From Planctomycetaceae bacterium (GTDB taxonomy: Bacteria; Planctomycetota; Planctomycetia; Pirellulales; Pirellulaceae), in contig PKCQ01000464.1 of the NCBI GenBank assembly GCA_002862265.1, forward strand, positions 1-6,550: a stretch of DNA of 6,550 nucleotides, read 5' to 3'. Each line of letters starts with the position of its first letter. Positions within the stretch are counted from its first letter, which is position 1. A model generated the notes under the pieces. The model ran no database searches. It had not been told where the DNA came from and saw only the letters and a list, made by a program, of their open reading frames with translations. The translations under genes and the position numbers were made by a program. Below are positions 1 to 6,371 of the stretch, in pieces.

Positions 1-1312
1 GGCAGAATGCCTGTTCGTCCTCCTCAAGCTTGGCCAGTTTATTGAGGCGTGTCTTGAGCTCGGTATCTTCGGTTGGTTTCAGGAGCGTGTTCGGCGTAGC
101 CAGTTGCAACTCGGAAACAACAACGCGATCGCCAGCTTTAAGACCATCATCAACAATTACAAAACCATCGCCACGGTACCCGATTTTGACAGCTTGCCGT
201 TGCAGCCGGCTCTTCGCGTCAACGATGTACACCCGCCCGTTGCTAATGCTTGCAGTTGGAACAATGATCTTATCATTGAGCGATTTGGTCCTCAGTTCCA
301 CTTCCACAAACATGCCTTTAACGAGAGGTGGGCGTTCGCCTGCGCGTGCATCTGCATAAGGCCCCTCCACAAGAGTAATGATGCCGATGGTTCGTGTTTG
401 TTCGTCCAGGGTGTCATTCAAACGGGCCACGCGAGCGGGCCATGTCACATCGCGATCTCCTGTCCTGAGACGAACCACGGCATGCAGCCCAATCGCTCGT
501 GCAAATTCCTGCCGCTTCTTCCATTTCCGCTCGCCAGGGTCAAACTCGTCGCGCAATCTGTCAAAGAAATCGCGAATACGTGCGAGAGGATACTGAGCGG
601 TAACTTCTGCCGTCGCGATATCATCGGCAACCCCAATCTTGGTACCTGATTGCACGAACTGCGAGACTTCAACATCCACCGACGCAATGTGGGCATCAAA
701 GGGCAAGGTGACACCTGTACGTTCGAGGTTGAGTTTGGCAGTTGCAAGCTTTGACTTGTTAACGCGAATTTGCTCCTGCTGAACCGACTTCTTGGTTGGC
801 ATCAATCGCAGTGAGTTTCGCAAATCCTGAACACGCTTCTTCTGGGTCAACAGATCGCGAAGTTCTGCATCAAAACTGAGTTGCGCTAGGTTGCCACGCT
901 TCAGCAGTGCCTCTTTCGCGTCGACAGATTTCTGCTTGAGCGCCTCGGCTTCGTCCTCGATCTGCAGCAGCTCTTTTGTGTTTCGCTCACTGACTGAAAG
1001 TTCCTCAAGTGATGCCTCGGCGGAACGGATCTGCGCCTCCGCTTCTGCGATCGCAAGCTTATAATCCTCTTGGCTGATACGGATAAGCTCGGTGCCAGCC
1101 TGCAGTGTTGCACCCCGACGGAATTTAGGATTGACGGTTTCGACACGACCCGCCACCTGCACAACACCACTCCAGACACTCTCAGGACGTACAGAACCAT
1201 AACCGACAATGCGTGGTGCAACATCGGTCTTGGCCAGCGTCAGTAAGCGTACAGCCAGGGTCTGCTCAACCGGCGGTAGCTGTTGCGGTGGTTGTCGCCA
1301 CGCAACCGTATA
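1..1312 (-). CDS. RND efflux periplasmic adaptor (HlyD/MFP family), main body, C-terminus off window
   Basis: This frame is open from the window edge up to an amber codon at 1313-1315. The product is the membrane-fusion subunit that links an inner-membrane RND pump to an outer-membrane channel. Read from the N-terminal side, it has a first lipoyl half (VVQVAGRVVE, about 1170-1140), a long charged coiled-coil hairpin (about 1060-740), a second lipoyl half (LPFDAHIASVDV, about 710-680), a beta-barrel region, and a membrane-proximal region with KGMFVEVELR, IIVPTASI and GLKAGDRVV. That order is diagnostic of the family. The last codons in the window are acidic and the stop is not reached. There is no ATG between the amber codon and 802, and the first GTG (1162) would remove the first strands, so this part cannot be a normal independent gene. 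Pump and outer-membrane genes would be expected to the left. The family call is firm; the transported substrate is unknown. Confidence 0.9.
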
Positions 1313-1384
1313 CTAAAGCACAGCACCCCCTAGGATCACCGGCGGAATTATGAGAAGCTTGCTGAGGATTGACCTGGACAGCAT
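1313..1384 (-). pseudogene. N-terminal membrane anchor of the RND adaptor, cut off by an in-frame TAG
   Basis: In the same frame as the adaptor body, an ATG at 1384-1382 opens a 23-codon segment: MLSRSILSKLL, then IIPPVILGGAVL. This is a short basic n-region followed by a hydrophobic stretch, exactly the signal or membrane anchor expected at the start of such adaptors. Codon 24 is TAG (1313-1315), and the frame resumes at once with YTVAWRQPP and the adaptor body. A single substitution of a sense codon such as TTG, TCG or CAG explains it. No second stop or frameshift was found in the rest of the frame, so the damage is recent, a sequencing error, or suppressed. A Shine-Dalgarno-like AAGGA lies 10 bases before the ATG, which supports this start. 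Confidence 0.75.
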
Positions 1385-1394
1385 CGAGATGAGG

Positions 1395-1399
1395 TCCTT
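1395..1399 (-). promoter_or_regulatory. Ribosome binding site of the RND adaptor
   Basis: On the minus strand AAGGA lies 10 bases upstream of the ATG at 1384. It fixes the start in front of the hydrophobic anchor, and so places the amber codon inside the gene rather than upstream of it. Confidence 0.5.
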
Positions 1400-1426
1400 C
1401 CGGGTTTGTCTGTGTAACGACGGTGA

Positions 1427-2278
1427 GTGATAGCCGGTATGTTTGCGGGTACGGTTGGTTGCAAGATGTCTGATATTTGTAGGTCGCGAGAAGCTGAATG
1501 TCTTGCAGAAACCTTATCGTCAGATCGCGCGTTGTGGTCTTCCCGATTTTGCGCCGCGTGCAGTCATTTATTGCAGGTTTCTTTGATACTTCTTCTACTT
1601 TTCGGTTCTGAATTTGTGCAAAGTCCGGATGCAAGTGCCGGTACATTTGGTCAGAATTGCAGCTTCTCTAGGTTTATGACGCGGACGGCTACGGCTGTCA
1701 CCGGCCCTAGATCATTGCGGCTGGACGACGGGACGGAAGTGGTCGTGGCGGGTATTCTTCCACCAAGCAAACTCGATCATCCAAGTGTTTCCAAAACCTG
1801 GGCGCTACCAGCGCGGACCGCCAAGGCCCTATCAGAGGCAACGATCGGTCGAACCATCGAGTTATCTGGCAATGAACGCGCGCGCGATCGATATGGCCGG
1901 CGTATTGCACAGATCCGTGTTTTGTCCGGCCAGCATCAGCTTTGGCTGCAGGCTTATTTGGCAAGGACCGGCGCGGCCCGCATATTGATCAAAGGTACCG
2001 ATGACATATGCAAGGCCAATGCACTCCTCAGACATGAGCAAGCGGCGCGTGGCCGTAGTGCTGGCCTGTGGGCGGATGCCGCTTACGCCATCAGAAAAGC
2101 CAGCAAGCCGTGGGAACTCTTGCGTTATCGCAGCACTCTTCAGATTGTAGAAGGGCGCGTCTGGAATGTGTCACGAGTTCGCTCTCGCATCTATATCAAT
2201 TTTGGCAAGAATTGGCGGCGTGATTTCACGATAGGTATTCGCCGGAAAGTCGGGAAAAACTGCGCGTATCCGGTCTGA
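1427..2278 (+). CDS. Exported thermonuclease-like (SNase-fold) protein, frameshifted at its C-terminus
   Basis: This 283-codon frame resembles the alphaproteobacterial 'thermonuclease family' proteins. A hydrophobic segment at residues 48-60 (LLQVSLILLLLFG), followed by DASAG, looks like a Sec signal peptide, so the protein is probably exported. The SNase-like core spans about residues 85-220, with LRLDDGTEVVVAG, DRYGRR (154-159) and GLWA near 215; a second unit follows with QIVEGRV, YINFG and DFT (266-268). Most nuclease catalytic positions seem lost: the usual DGDT reads TGPRS, the Arg in VRLxGI reads Val, and the Asp-Ala-Pro-Glu site reads ILPPS; only the Arg of DRYGRR remains. Enzyme activity is therefore doubtful. 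The frame leaves the family sequence after DFTIGI and stops at 2276-2278. The start is uncertain: GTG 1427, ATG 1439, ATG 1466 and TTG 1532 are all in frame and none has a clear Shine-Dalgarno; the later ones give a more normal signal peptide. Confidence 0.72.
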   Translation: MIAGMFAGTVGCKMSDICRSREAECLAETLSSDRALWSSRFCAACSHLLQVSLILLLLFGSEFVQSPDASAGTFGQNCSFSRFMTRTATAVTGPRSLRLDDGTEVVVAGILPPSKLDHPSVSKTWALPARTAKALSEATIGRTIELSGNERARDRYGRRIAQIRVLSGQHQLWLQAYLARTGAARILIKGTDDICKANALLRHEQAARGRSAGLWADAAYAIRKASKPWELLRYRSTLQIVEGRVWNVSRVRSRIYINFGKNWRRDFTIGIRRKVGKNCAYPV

Positions 2279-2505
2279 CATTGGAGCAGTTGAAAGGTCG
2301 AAACATCCGCGTTCGCGGATGGATCCAACGCCGTGGCGGCCCTTATGTTCAACTCCACAGAGCCGCCCAGATCAGTCTCGCACCTGGCAAAAAATTGCTG
2401 GAGACCTACCGAAAGGCCAAACACGCCGTCCGCTCCCTGCGTATCAGCCCAAACAAAAGCGCCCGACTTTTGCAAAGCCGGACGCGATTGATCTGTAAGT
2501 TTTAA
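2242..2505 (+). pseudogene. Out-of-frame C-terminal part of the SNase-like gene
   Basis: The end of the SNase-like protein continues in the -1 frame relative to the upstream part. After REKLRVSGLTLEQLKGR comes RVRGWIQRRGGPYVQL, the segment that normally follows DFT in these proteins, then a basic tail ending at TAA 2503-2505. Restoring one base in the GGGAAAAAC run (2252-2260) gives a single product of about 359 residues, counted from 1427. A TTG at 2281 could in theory start this part alone, but it has no ribosome binding site and would encode only half a domain. It is best read as the tail of a broken gene, or of one rejoined by frameshifting. Confidence 0.7.
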
Positions 2506-2510
2506 GCCAA

Positions 2511-2530
2511 TCCCGGGCTGAAAGCTGGGA
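2511..2530. terminator. Weak hairpin between convergent genes
   Basis: The bases TCCC..GCT-GAA-AGC..GGGA can fold into an imperfect hairpin in the 42-base gap between the SNase-like stop and the carD stop. It could act in both directions. It lacks a T-tract on either side, so it is only a candidate terminator. Confidence 0.25.
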
Positions 2531-2547
2531 CCGGCGTCTAGCCTAAC

Positions 2548-3621
2548 TTATGCGGCTTCAACATCATCTTGCGCTGCTGCAGCGGCTTCAGCTGCTTCTT
2601 CGGCAGCACGTCGGCCTTTCGCACTCTTCGAAAGCACATCAGTGATGCGCTGAACGGCTCCGCGTTCGTCAAGAGACTCAACGACTGCAAGTTCACGCGC
2701 CATGCGATCTAGTGCCTGCTCGTAAAGCTGCCGCTCGGAATAACTCTGCTCAGGTTGGGTTTCTGAGCGATACAGGTCGCGAACAACTTCAGCAATCGAG
2801 ACGAGATCACCAGAATTTATCTTCGCTTCATACTCCTGTGCGCGTCGGCTCCACATAGTGCGCTTCACACGGGCCCGACCCTTCAGTGTCGTCATAGCCT
2901 TCTCAAGCACATTTGCTTCCGCAAGCTTCCGCATACCGACATTGGCGTGGTTGCCGACAGGAACTCTCAGCGTCATCTTATCCTTCTCAAAGGTGATTAC
3001 GAACAGCTCTAAAGAATGCCCAGCGATCTCTTGCTCTTCGATAGCAACGATCTGGCCAACACCATGAGCTGGGTACACGACATATTCTTCGGTCTTGAAA
3101 CCATGATGCTTATTTGCAGCGGGTTTCGGTGGCACAACTGCCTTTGCAGGTTGTGCAGCTGCAGGCGTTGCCGCCGGCTTCGCTTCTGCGACCGGTGTTG
3201 ATTGCTTGGCAACCGACTTGGCAACCGCTGCTGCTGCTGCCTTCACCTTCTTCGTAGCCGGTGCCTTTGCTGCAGCAACTTTCTTAGCTGGCGTCTTCGC
3301 AGCTGGAGACCTGCCAACAGCTGCAGCTTTTTTGGTAGTAGCTGCAGGCTTGCGCGCCGTAGAGGCAGATTTGGTGACCGTTGCAGTAGCCTTCTTGGGT
3401 GCAGTTGCTTTCGTAGCTGTGGTCTTAGTGACTGCTTTCTTCGCTGCAGGCTTACTTGTCGACGATGATTTTGTGGTGACCTTTGTCGTAGTTTTCTTCT
3501 GTGGTGCTGCCTTAGCGGCTACTGTTTTGGCGGCGACTGTTTTCTTTTTGGCCTTTTCTTTCGTTGAAGCTTTGGATGCGGGCTTGACAGAAACGCTTTT
3601 CTTCTGAACCATGAAAATCAT
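2548..3621 (-). CDS. carD: CarD/CdnL-family RNA polymerase-binding transcription regulator with long Lys/Ala-rich N-terminal tail
   Basis: CarD/CdnL proteins bind the RNA polymerase beta subunit and stabilise the open promoter complex, notably at rRNA promoters. The RNA polymerase-interacting Tudor-like domain covers about residues 174-235 (YVVYPAHGVGQI, ELFVITFEKDKMTLRVPV). The helical DNA-binding domain covers about 236-335 and keeps the Trp of the TMWSRR motif (W257), which corresponds to the Trp that wedges into the upstream edge of the transcription bubble in studied CarD proteins. GDLVSIAEVVRDLY follows, as in the family. Residues 1-172 are an unstructured Lys/Ala/Thr/Pro tail like histone H1, and the C-terminus is an Ala/Glu/Asp-rich run. 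At 357 residues it is about twice the usual 160-170 because of these ends. The core most resembles alphaproteobacterial CarD. The start is ATG 3621 (MIFMVQKK) or the next in-frame ATG at 3612. It is convergent with the SNase-like gene and downstream of fdxA on the same strand. Confidence 0.93.
   Translation of the reverse strand: MIFMVQKKSVSVKPASKASTKEKAKKKTVAAKTVAAKAAPQKKTTTKVTTKSSSTSKPAAKKAVTKTTATKATAPKKATATVTKSASTARKPAATTKKAAAVGRSPAAKTPAKKVAAAKAPATKKVKAAAAAVAKSVAKQSTPVAEAKPAATPAAAQPAKAVVPPKPAANKHHGFKTEEYVVYPAHGVGQIVAIEEQEIAGHSLELFVITFEKDKMTLRVPVGNHANVGMRKLAEANVLEKAMTTLKGRARVKRTMWSRRAQEYEAKINSGDLVSIAEVVRDLYRSETQPEQSYSERQLYEQALDRMARELAVVESLDERGAVQRITDVLSKSAKGRRAAEEAAEAAAAAQDDVEAA
3106..3603 (-). 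repeat. Low-complexity Lys/Ala coding repeats in the carD tail
   Basis: About 166 codons made mainly of Lys, Ala, Thr, Pro and Val, with recurring short units such as AAKKA, PAAKT, AAAKAP and KPAAT. At DNA level the units are degenerate GCN/AAG mixtures (CTT and GCNGC on the plus strand), not exact tandem copies. The tail is strongly basic up to about residue 128, then turns Ala/Pro-rich with few charges before the folded domain. It resembles H1-like DNA-binding tails. The long hydrophobic frames on the opposite strand are by-products of this composition. Confidence 0.8.
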
Positions 3622-3647
3622 CTCACTTTCTCATGCTACGTGGCAGT

Positions 3648-3692
3648 TGTGATTGGGAATCACAGCCGCCGGCTACTCTCAATTCGAGTAGC
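3648..3692 (-). promoter_or_regulatory. Two inverted repeats in the carD leader
   Basis: GCTACTC (3672-3678) and GAGTAGC (3686-3692) are perfect 7-base arms around a 7-base loop. Seven bases away, TGTGATTGGGAATCACA (3648-3664) has perfect 7-base arms around GGG. The nearer one ends 26 bases before the carD ATG. They could form two hairpins in the leader RNA or be operator sites. The second resembles a CRP half-site pair but has a 7-base rather than 6-base spacer, so a CRP site is doubtful. Confidence 0.45.
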
Positions 3693-3769
3693 AACACTCT
3701 GCCGCTCCTGGCGTCCGATTGACCCAGGAATCTGCCCCCTAAGACTCAAAACTCAATCCCATTTAGCTA

Positions 3770-3835
3770 TTGCCAAATAGGTTGAAAGTCGATTTGACTG
3801 GCCTGCTGTTCAGTTTGTGGGCCTGCTTTTGGCAA
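3770..3835. promoter_or_regulatory. Repeat cluster upstream of carD
   Basis: Inverted TTGCCAAA/TTTGGCAA arms, 58 bases apart, enclose two copies of GGCCTGCT spaced exactly 20 bases, about two helical turns. This geometry fits regulator binding sites on one DNA face, but short repeats of this kind can arise by chance in 400 bases. Confidence 0.25.
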
Positions 3836-4040
3836 TCTTATCCTTACCAAAAAACCACAAAAGTTGGTACATTGTTTGTTCTTTGTTTGTCCAGCTACGC
3901 CGACTGAAAGAACATAACACAATGTTGAGAGGTTTAGAAGGGGTTACATGCATGAATGCCGATCATCTGTCTAATTAAGATGAATGAGCCATATCCATAG
4001 ATAGGTTGTAGAGGAAGAAAACTGTTAAAAAACAATTGTT

Positions 4041-4379
4041 TCAGTCGCCGGTGCCAGGCTTATCAGAAAAATACTTTTCGTACTTATCCTTGACGTCTCT
4101 GAACTCGTCTGCGTCGCTGGGTTGATCCTTCTTGGCCGTGATATTCGGCCACTCATCGGCAAACTTACGGTTGAGCTCCAACCACTGCTCGATTCCAGGC
4201 TCAGTGTCTGGTTGAATGGCCTCCACTGGACATTCGGGCTCGCAGACGCCACAGTCGATGCATTCATCAGGGTGAATGACGATCATATTCTCACCTTCGT
4301 AAAAACAGTCTACAGGGCAGACTTCTACGCAGTCAGTGAATTTACATTTTATGCAGTTGTCATTGACGATGAACGTCAT
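4041..4379 (-). CDS. fdxA: Seven-iron ferredoxin FdxA ([3Fe-4S][4Fe-4S])
   Basis: A 112-residue cytoplasmic electron carrier closely like Azotobacter-type ferredoxin I. The N-terminal half has NCIKCKFTDCVEVCPVDC (Cys 9, 12, 17, 21, 25) and ECIDCGVCEPECP (Cys 40, 43, 46, 50). By analogy with ferredoxin I, Cys 9, 17 and 50 would bind the 3Fe-4S cluster and Cys 21, 40, 43 and 46 the 4Fe-4S cluster. The C-terminal half has the family's WLELN and EWPNIT segments and ends in PGTGD, a tail I recall from alphaproteobacterial FdxA. All cluster ligands are present and the length is normal, so the gene looks functional. GGGGAA just upstream of the ATG supports the start. It lies upstream of carD on the same strand, an order known in many alphaproteobacteria, though separated here by 419 bases. 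The redox partner cannot be read from this window. Confidence 0.95.
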   Translation of the reverse strand: MTFIVNDNCIKCKFTDCVEVCPVDCFYEGENMIVIHPDECIDCGVCEPECPVEAIQPDTEPGIEQWLELNRKFADEWPNITAKKDQPSDADEFRDVKDKYEKYFSDKPGTGD

Positions 4380-4382
4380 TGT

Positions 4383-4388
4383 TTCCCC
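4383..4388 (-). promoter_or_regulatory. fdxA: Ribosome binding site of fdxA
   Basis: GGGGAA on the minus strand lies three bases before the ATG, a strong though close Shine-Dalgarno sequence. It confirms the start that begins MTFIVNDNC. Confidence 0.55.
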
Positions 4389-4561
4389 AATAGCTTAGTG
4401 GTGCCAATTTAGGCGTCCGAACCTTAGAGCTGCCAATGTCTCGGAAGAGCCAGTTGAAGCCAGCTCTCTTTAAGCCAGTTATTGCATGCGTTACGATGTA
4501 GATTCCATGCCAAGCTATGACCACGCGCAACTTGTCGCAAGAATTTCCAAACAACTAGTCT

Positions 4562-4576
4562 GAGGGACCGTCCCTC
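4562..4576. promoter_or_regulatory. 15-base palindrome, possible operator
   Basis: GAGGGACCGTCCCTC is a perfect inverted repeat of 7-base arms around one central base, midway between the divergent fdxA and ychF. With no loop it cannot be a terminator; it looks like a dimeric repressor site. No regulator gene is adjacent. Confidence 0.35.
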
Positions 4577-4677
4577 CTGCGAAGGGATTCAAAGTCTCGC
4601 GGATCAACAGTACGCGTCAAATGTGGTTTTCGTTATTCCGTATAGTCTTCTCCCCTTGAGTAATTCGTGCTCTTTCG

Positions 4678-4694
4678 AGACGATGGACTCGTCT
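4678..4694 (+). promoter_or_regulatory. ychF: Small inverted repeat in the ychF leader
   Basis: AGACGA and TCGTCT flank TGGAC, giving a 6-base stem that ends 31 bases before the ychF ATG. It may fold in the leader RNA. It is short and could be chance. Confidence 0.2.
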
Positions 4695-4725
4695 GAACTG
4701 TCTTACTCCTCGAACGGTTAGCACG

Positions 4726-5814
<1,089 letters not shown>

Positions 5815-5887
5815 CGGCTTCGCACTCTGCATTATCAATTGCAGCTTGTTAAAATGTGTTATTCAACCAACCACCATCCTGCAGGCC

Positions 5888-5893
5888 AAAGGA
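5888..5893 (+). promoter_or_regulatory. Ribosome binding site of the Dabb gene
   Basis: AAAGGA lies 10 bases before ATG 5904 and decides the start against an upstream in-frame GTG at 5856, which would add 16 residues in front of the signal peptide. Confidence 0.6.
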
Positions 5894-5903
5894 AACACCT
5901 TCT

Positions 5904-6323
5904 ATGAAATGCTGCCCGCACTCAACGCGATACCTTGGAGTCTTTCTCGTCGGCACCTTATTGGCAGGAGCCTTTGCCCTAATGAACCAACAGCAATCTC
6001 TTGCAGACGACAAGGACGCTAGACTTCTCCGACACGTGGTGATGTTCAAGTTCAAGGAGACTTCCTCCAAGAAACAGGTCCAGGAAGTGGTTGATGCATT
6101 TTGTGCCTTGCCGAGCAAGATCACAGAAATCCGCGAATTCGAGTACGGCCTGAACAACAGTCCTGAAGGCAAGAATGATGGGCTTACGCACTGTTTCCTG
6201 TTGACCTTCCACAGCGAAAAGGACCGCGAAGTATACTTGCCGCATCCCGCCCACAAAGCCTTTGGCAAGATTGTCGGGCCGCATGTCGAGAAGGTAACGG
6301 TGTTCGACTACTGGACTAAGTAG
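5904..6323 (+). CDS. Exported Dabb (stress-responsive alpha/beta barrel) domain protein
   Basis: A 139-residue protein. Residues 1-34 form a Sec signal peptide: a basic n-region, a hydrophobic core (LGVFLVGTLLAGAFAL, 11-26) and a cleavage site after SLA, before DDKD. The mature part, about 42-136, is a single Dabb ferredoxin-like barrel: RHVVMFKFKETSS opens it, VQEVVDAFCALP is the first helix, EFEYGLNNSPEGKNDG the second strand and loop, then HCFLLTFHSEKDREVYLPH, HPAHKAF and VFDYW. Dabb domains dimerise; some are enzymes, but most bacterial ones have no assigned reaction, and I cannot assign one here. Planctomycete genomes carry many such exported copies. The gene starts 89 bases after ychF on the same strand, so co-transcription is possible, and it is closed by a terminator. 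Confidence 0.88.
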   Translation: MKCCPHSTRYLGVFLVGTLLAGAFALMNQQQSLADDKDARLLRHVVMFKFKETSSKKQVQEVVDAFCALPSKITEIREFEYGLNNSPEGKNDGLTHCFLLTFHSEKDREVYLPHPAHKAFGKIVGPHVEKVTVFDYWTK

Positions 6324-6343
6324 TCACTCACCACGACAAAGGC

Positions 6344-6368
6344 CGTGCATCCGATGCACGTTTCATTT
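6344..6368 (+). terminator. Rho-independent terminator after the Dabb gene
   Basis: CGTGCAT and ATGCACG form a perfect 7-base stem around CCG, followed directly by TTTCATTT. It starts 20 bases after the Dabb stop codon and ends just before the next start codon, so the downstream gene probably needs its own promoter or depends on read-through. Confidence 0.75.
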
Positions 6369-6371
6369 AAC

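Larger units (their letters stand above)
3622..4040. other. Non-coding region between fdxA and carD
   Basis: The stretch is AT-richer than its surroundings and contains no credible gene on either strand. Its size and position make it the likely carD promoter region, so carD is probably not simply co-transcribed with fdxA. It holds two inverted repeats close to carD (3648-3692), an inverted pair TTGCCAAA/TTTGGCAA (3770-3777 and 3828-3835), a direct repeat GGCCTGCT (3800-3807 and 3820-3827), an inverted pair TACCAA/TTGGTA (3845-3850 and 3864-3869), and TTGTTTGT repeated 11 bases apart (3872-3879 and 3883-3890). No clear -35/-10 pair was identified. Confidence 0.6.
4380..4725. other. Non-coding region between divergent fdxA and ychF
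   Basis: About 346 bases separating the foreign-looking fdxA from the planctomycete-like ychF; it must contain the promoters of both and, if the block was acquired, its right junction. No gene, tRNA or insertion-sequence remnant was recognised. Visible elements are three AGCCAG copies (4448, 4458 and 4473), a 15-base palindrome (4562-4576), a TATAGT box (4641-4646) without a convincing -35 partner, and a small hairpin (4678-4694). The RNA-binding S4 gene that I recall upstream of fdxA in many alphaproteobacteria is absent. Confidence 0.55.

Noticed and set aside
104..649. Plus-strand open frame of 181 codons
   Set aside because: It lies opposite the RND adaptor, whose minus-strand frame carries continuous family motifs; the plus product has no recognisable domain.
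1266..1646. Minus-strand open frame of 126 codons over the left junction
   Set aside because: It overlaps the adaptor anchor in another frame and the SNase gene on the other strand; the sequence has no domain and no ribosome binding site.
3206..3607. Long hydrophobic Ala/Val/Phe-rich open frame on the plus strand
   Set aside because: It is the antisense image of the Lys/Ala-rich carD tail; AAG and GCN codons read backwards give Leu/Phe and Ala/Gly/Ser. There is no ribosome binding site and CarD is clearly the real gene.
3648..3664. TGTGATTGGGAATCACA as a CRP site
   Set aside because: The spacer between TGTGA and TCACA is seven bases, whereas CRP sites need six; kept only as an inverted repeat.
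4030..4041. AAACAATTGTTT palindrome overlapping the fdxA stop, as a terminator
   Set aside because: It is AT-only apart from one C/G pair and has no loop, so it cannot make a stable hairpin, although a T-run follows on the minus strand.
4360..4554. Minus-strand frame of 64 codons overlapping the start of fdxA
   Set aside because: It does not resemble the S4-domain protein expected upstream of fdxA, overlaps the fdxA start region, and has no ribosome binding site; probably chance.
4561..4620. Possible tRNA remnant as an integration site
   Set aside because: GGGATTC-like bases only faintly resemble a T-arm; no acceptor or anticodon stem could be paired.
5856..5903. Upstream GTG start for the Dabb gene
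   Set aside because: It would put 16 extra residues before the signal peptide; ATG 5904 has AAAGGA at good spacing.
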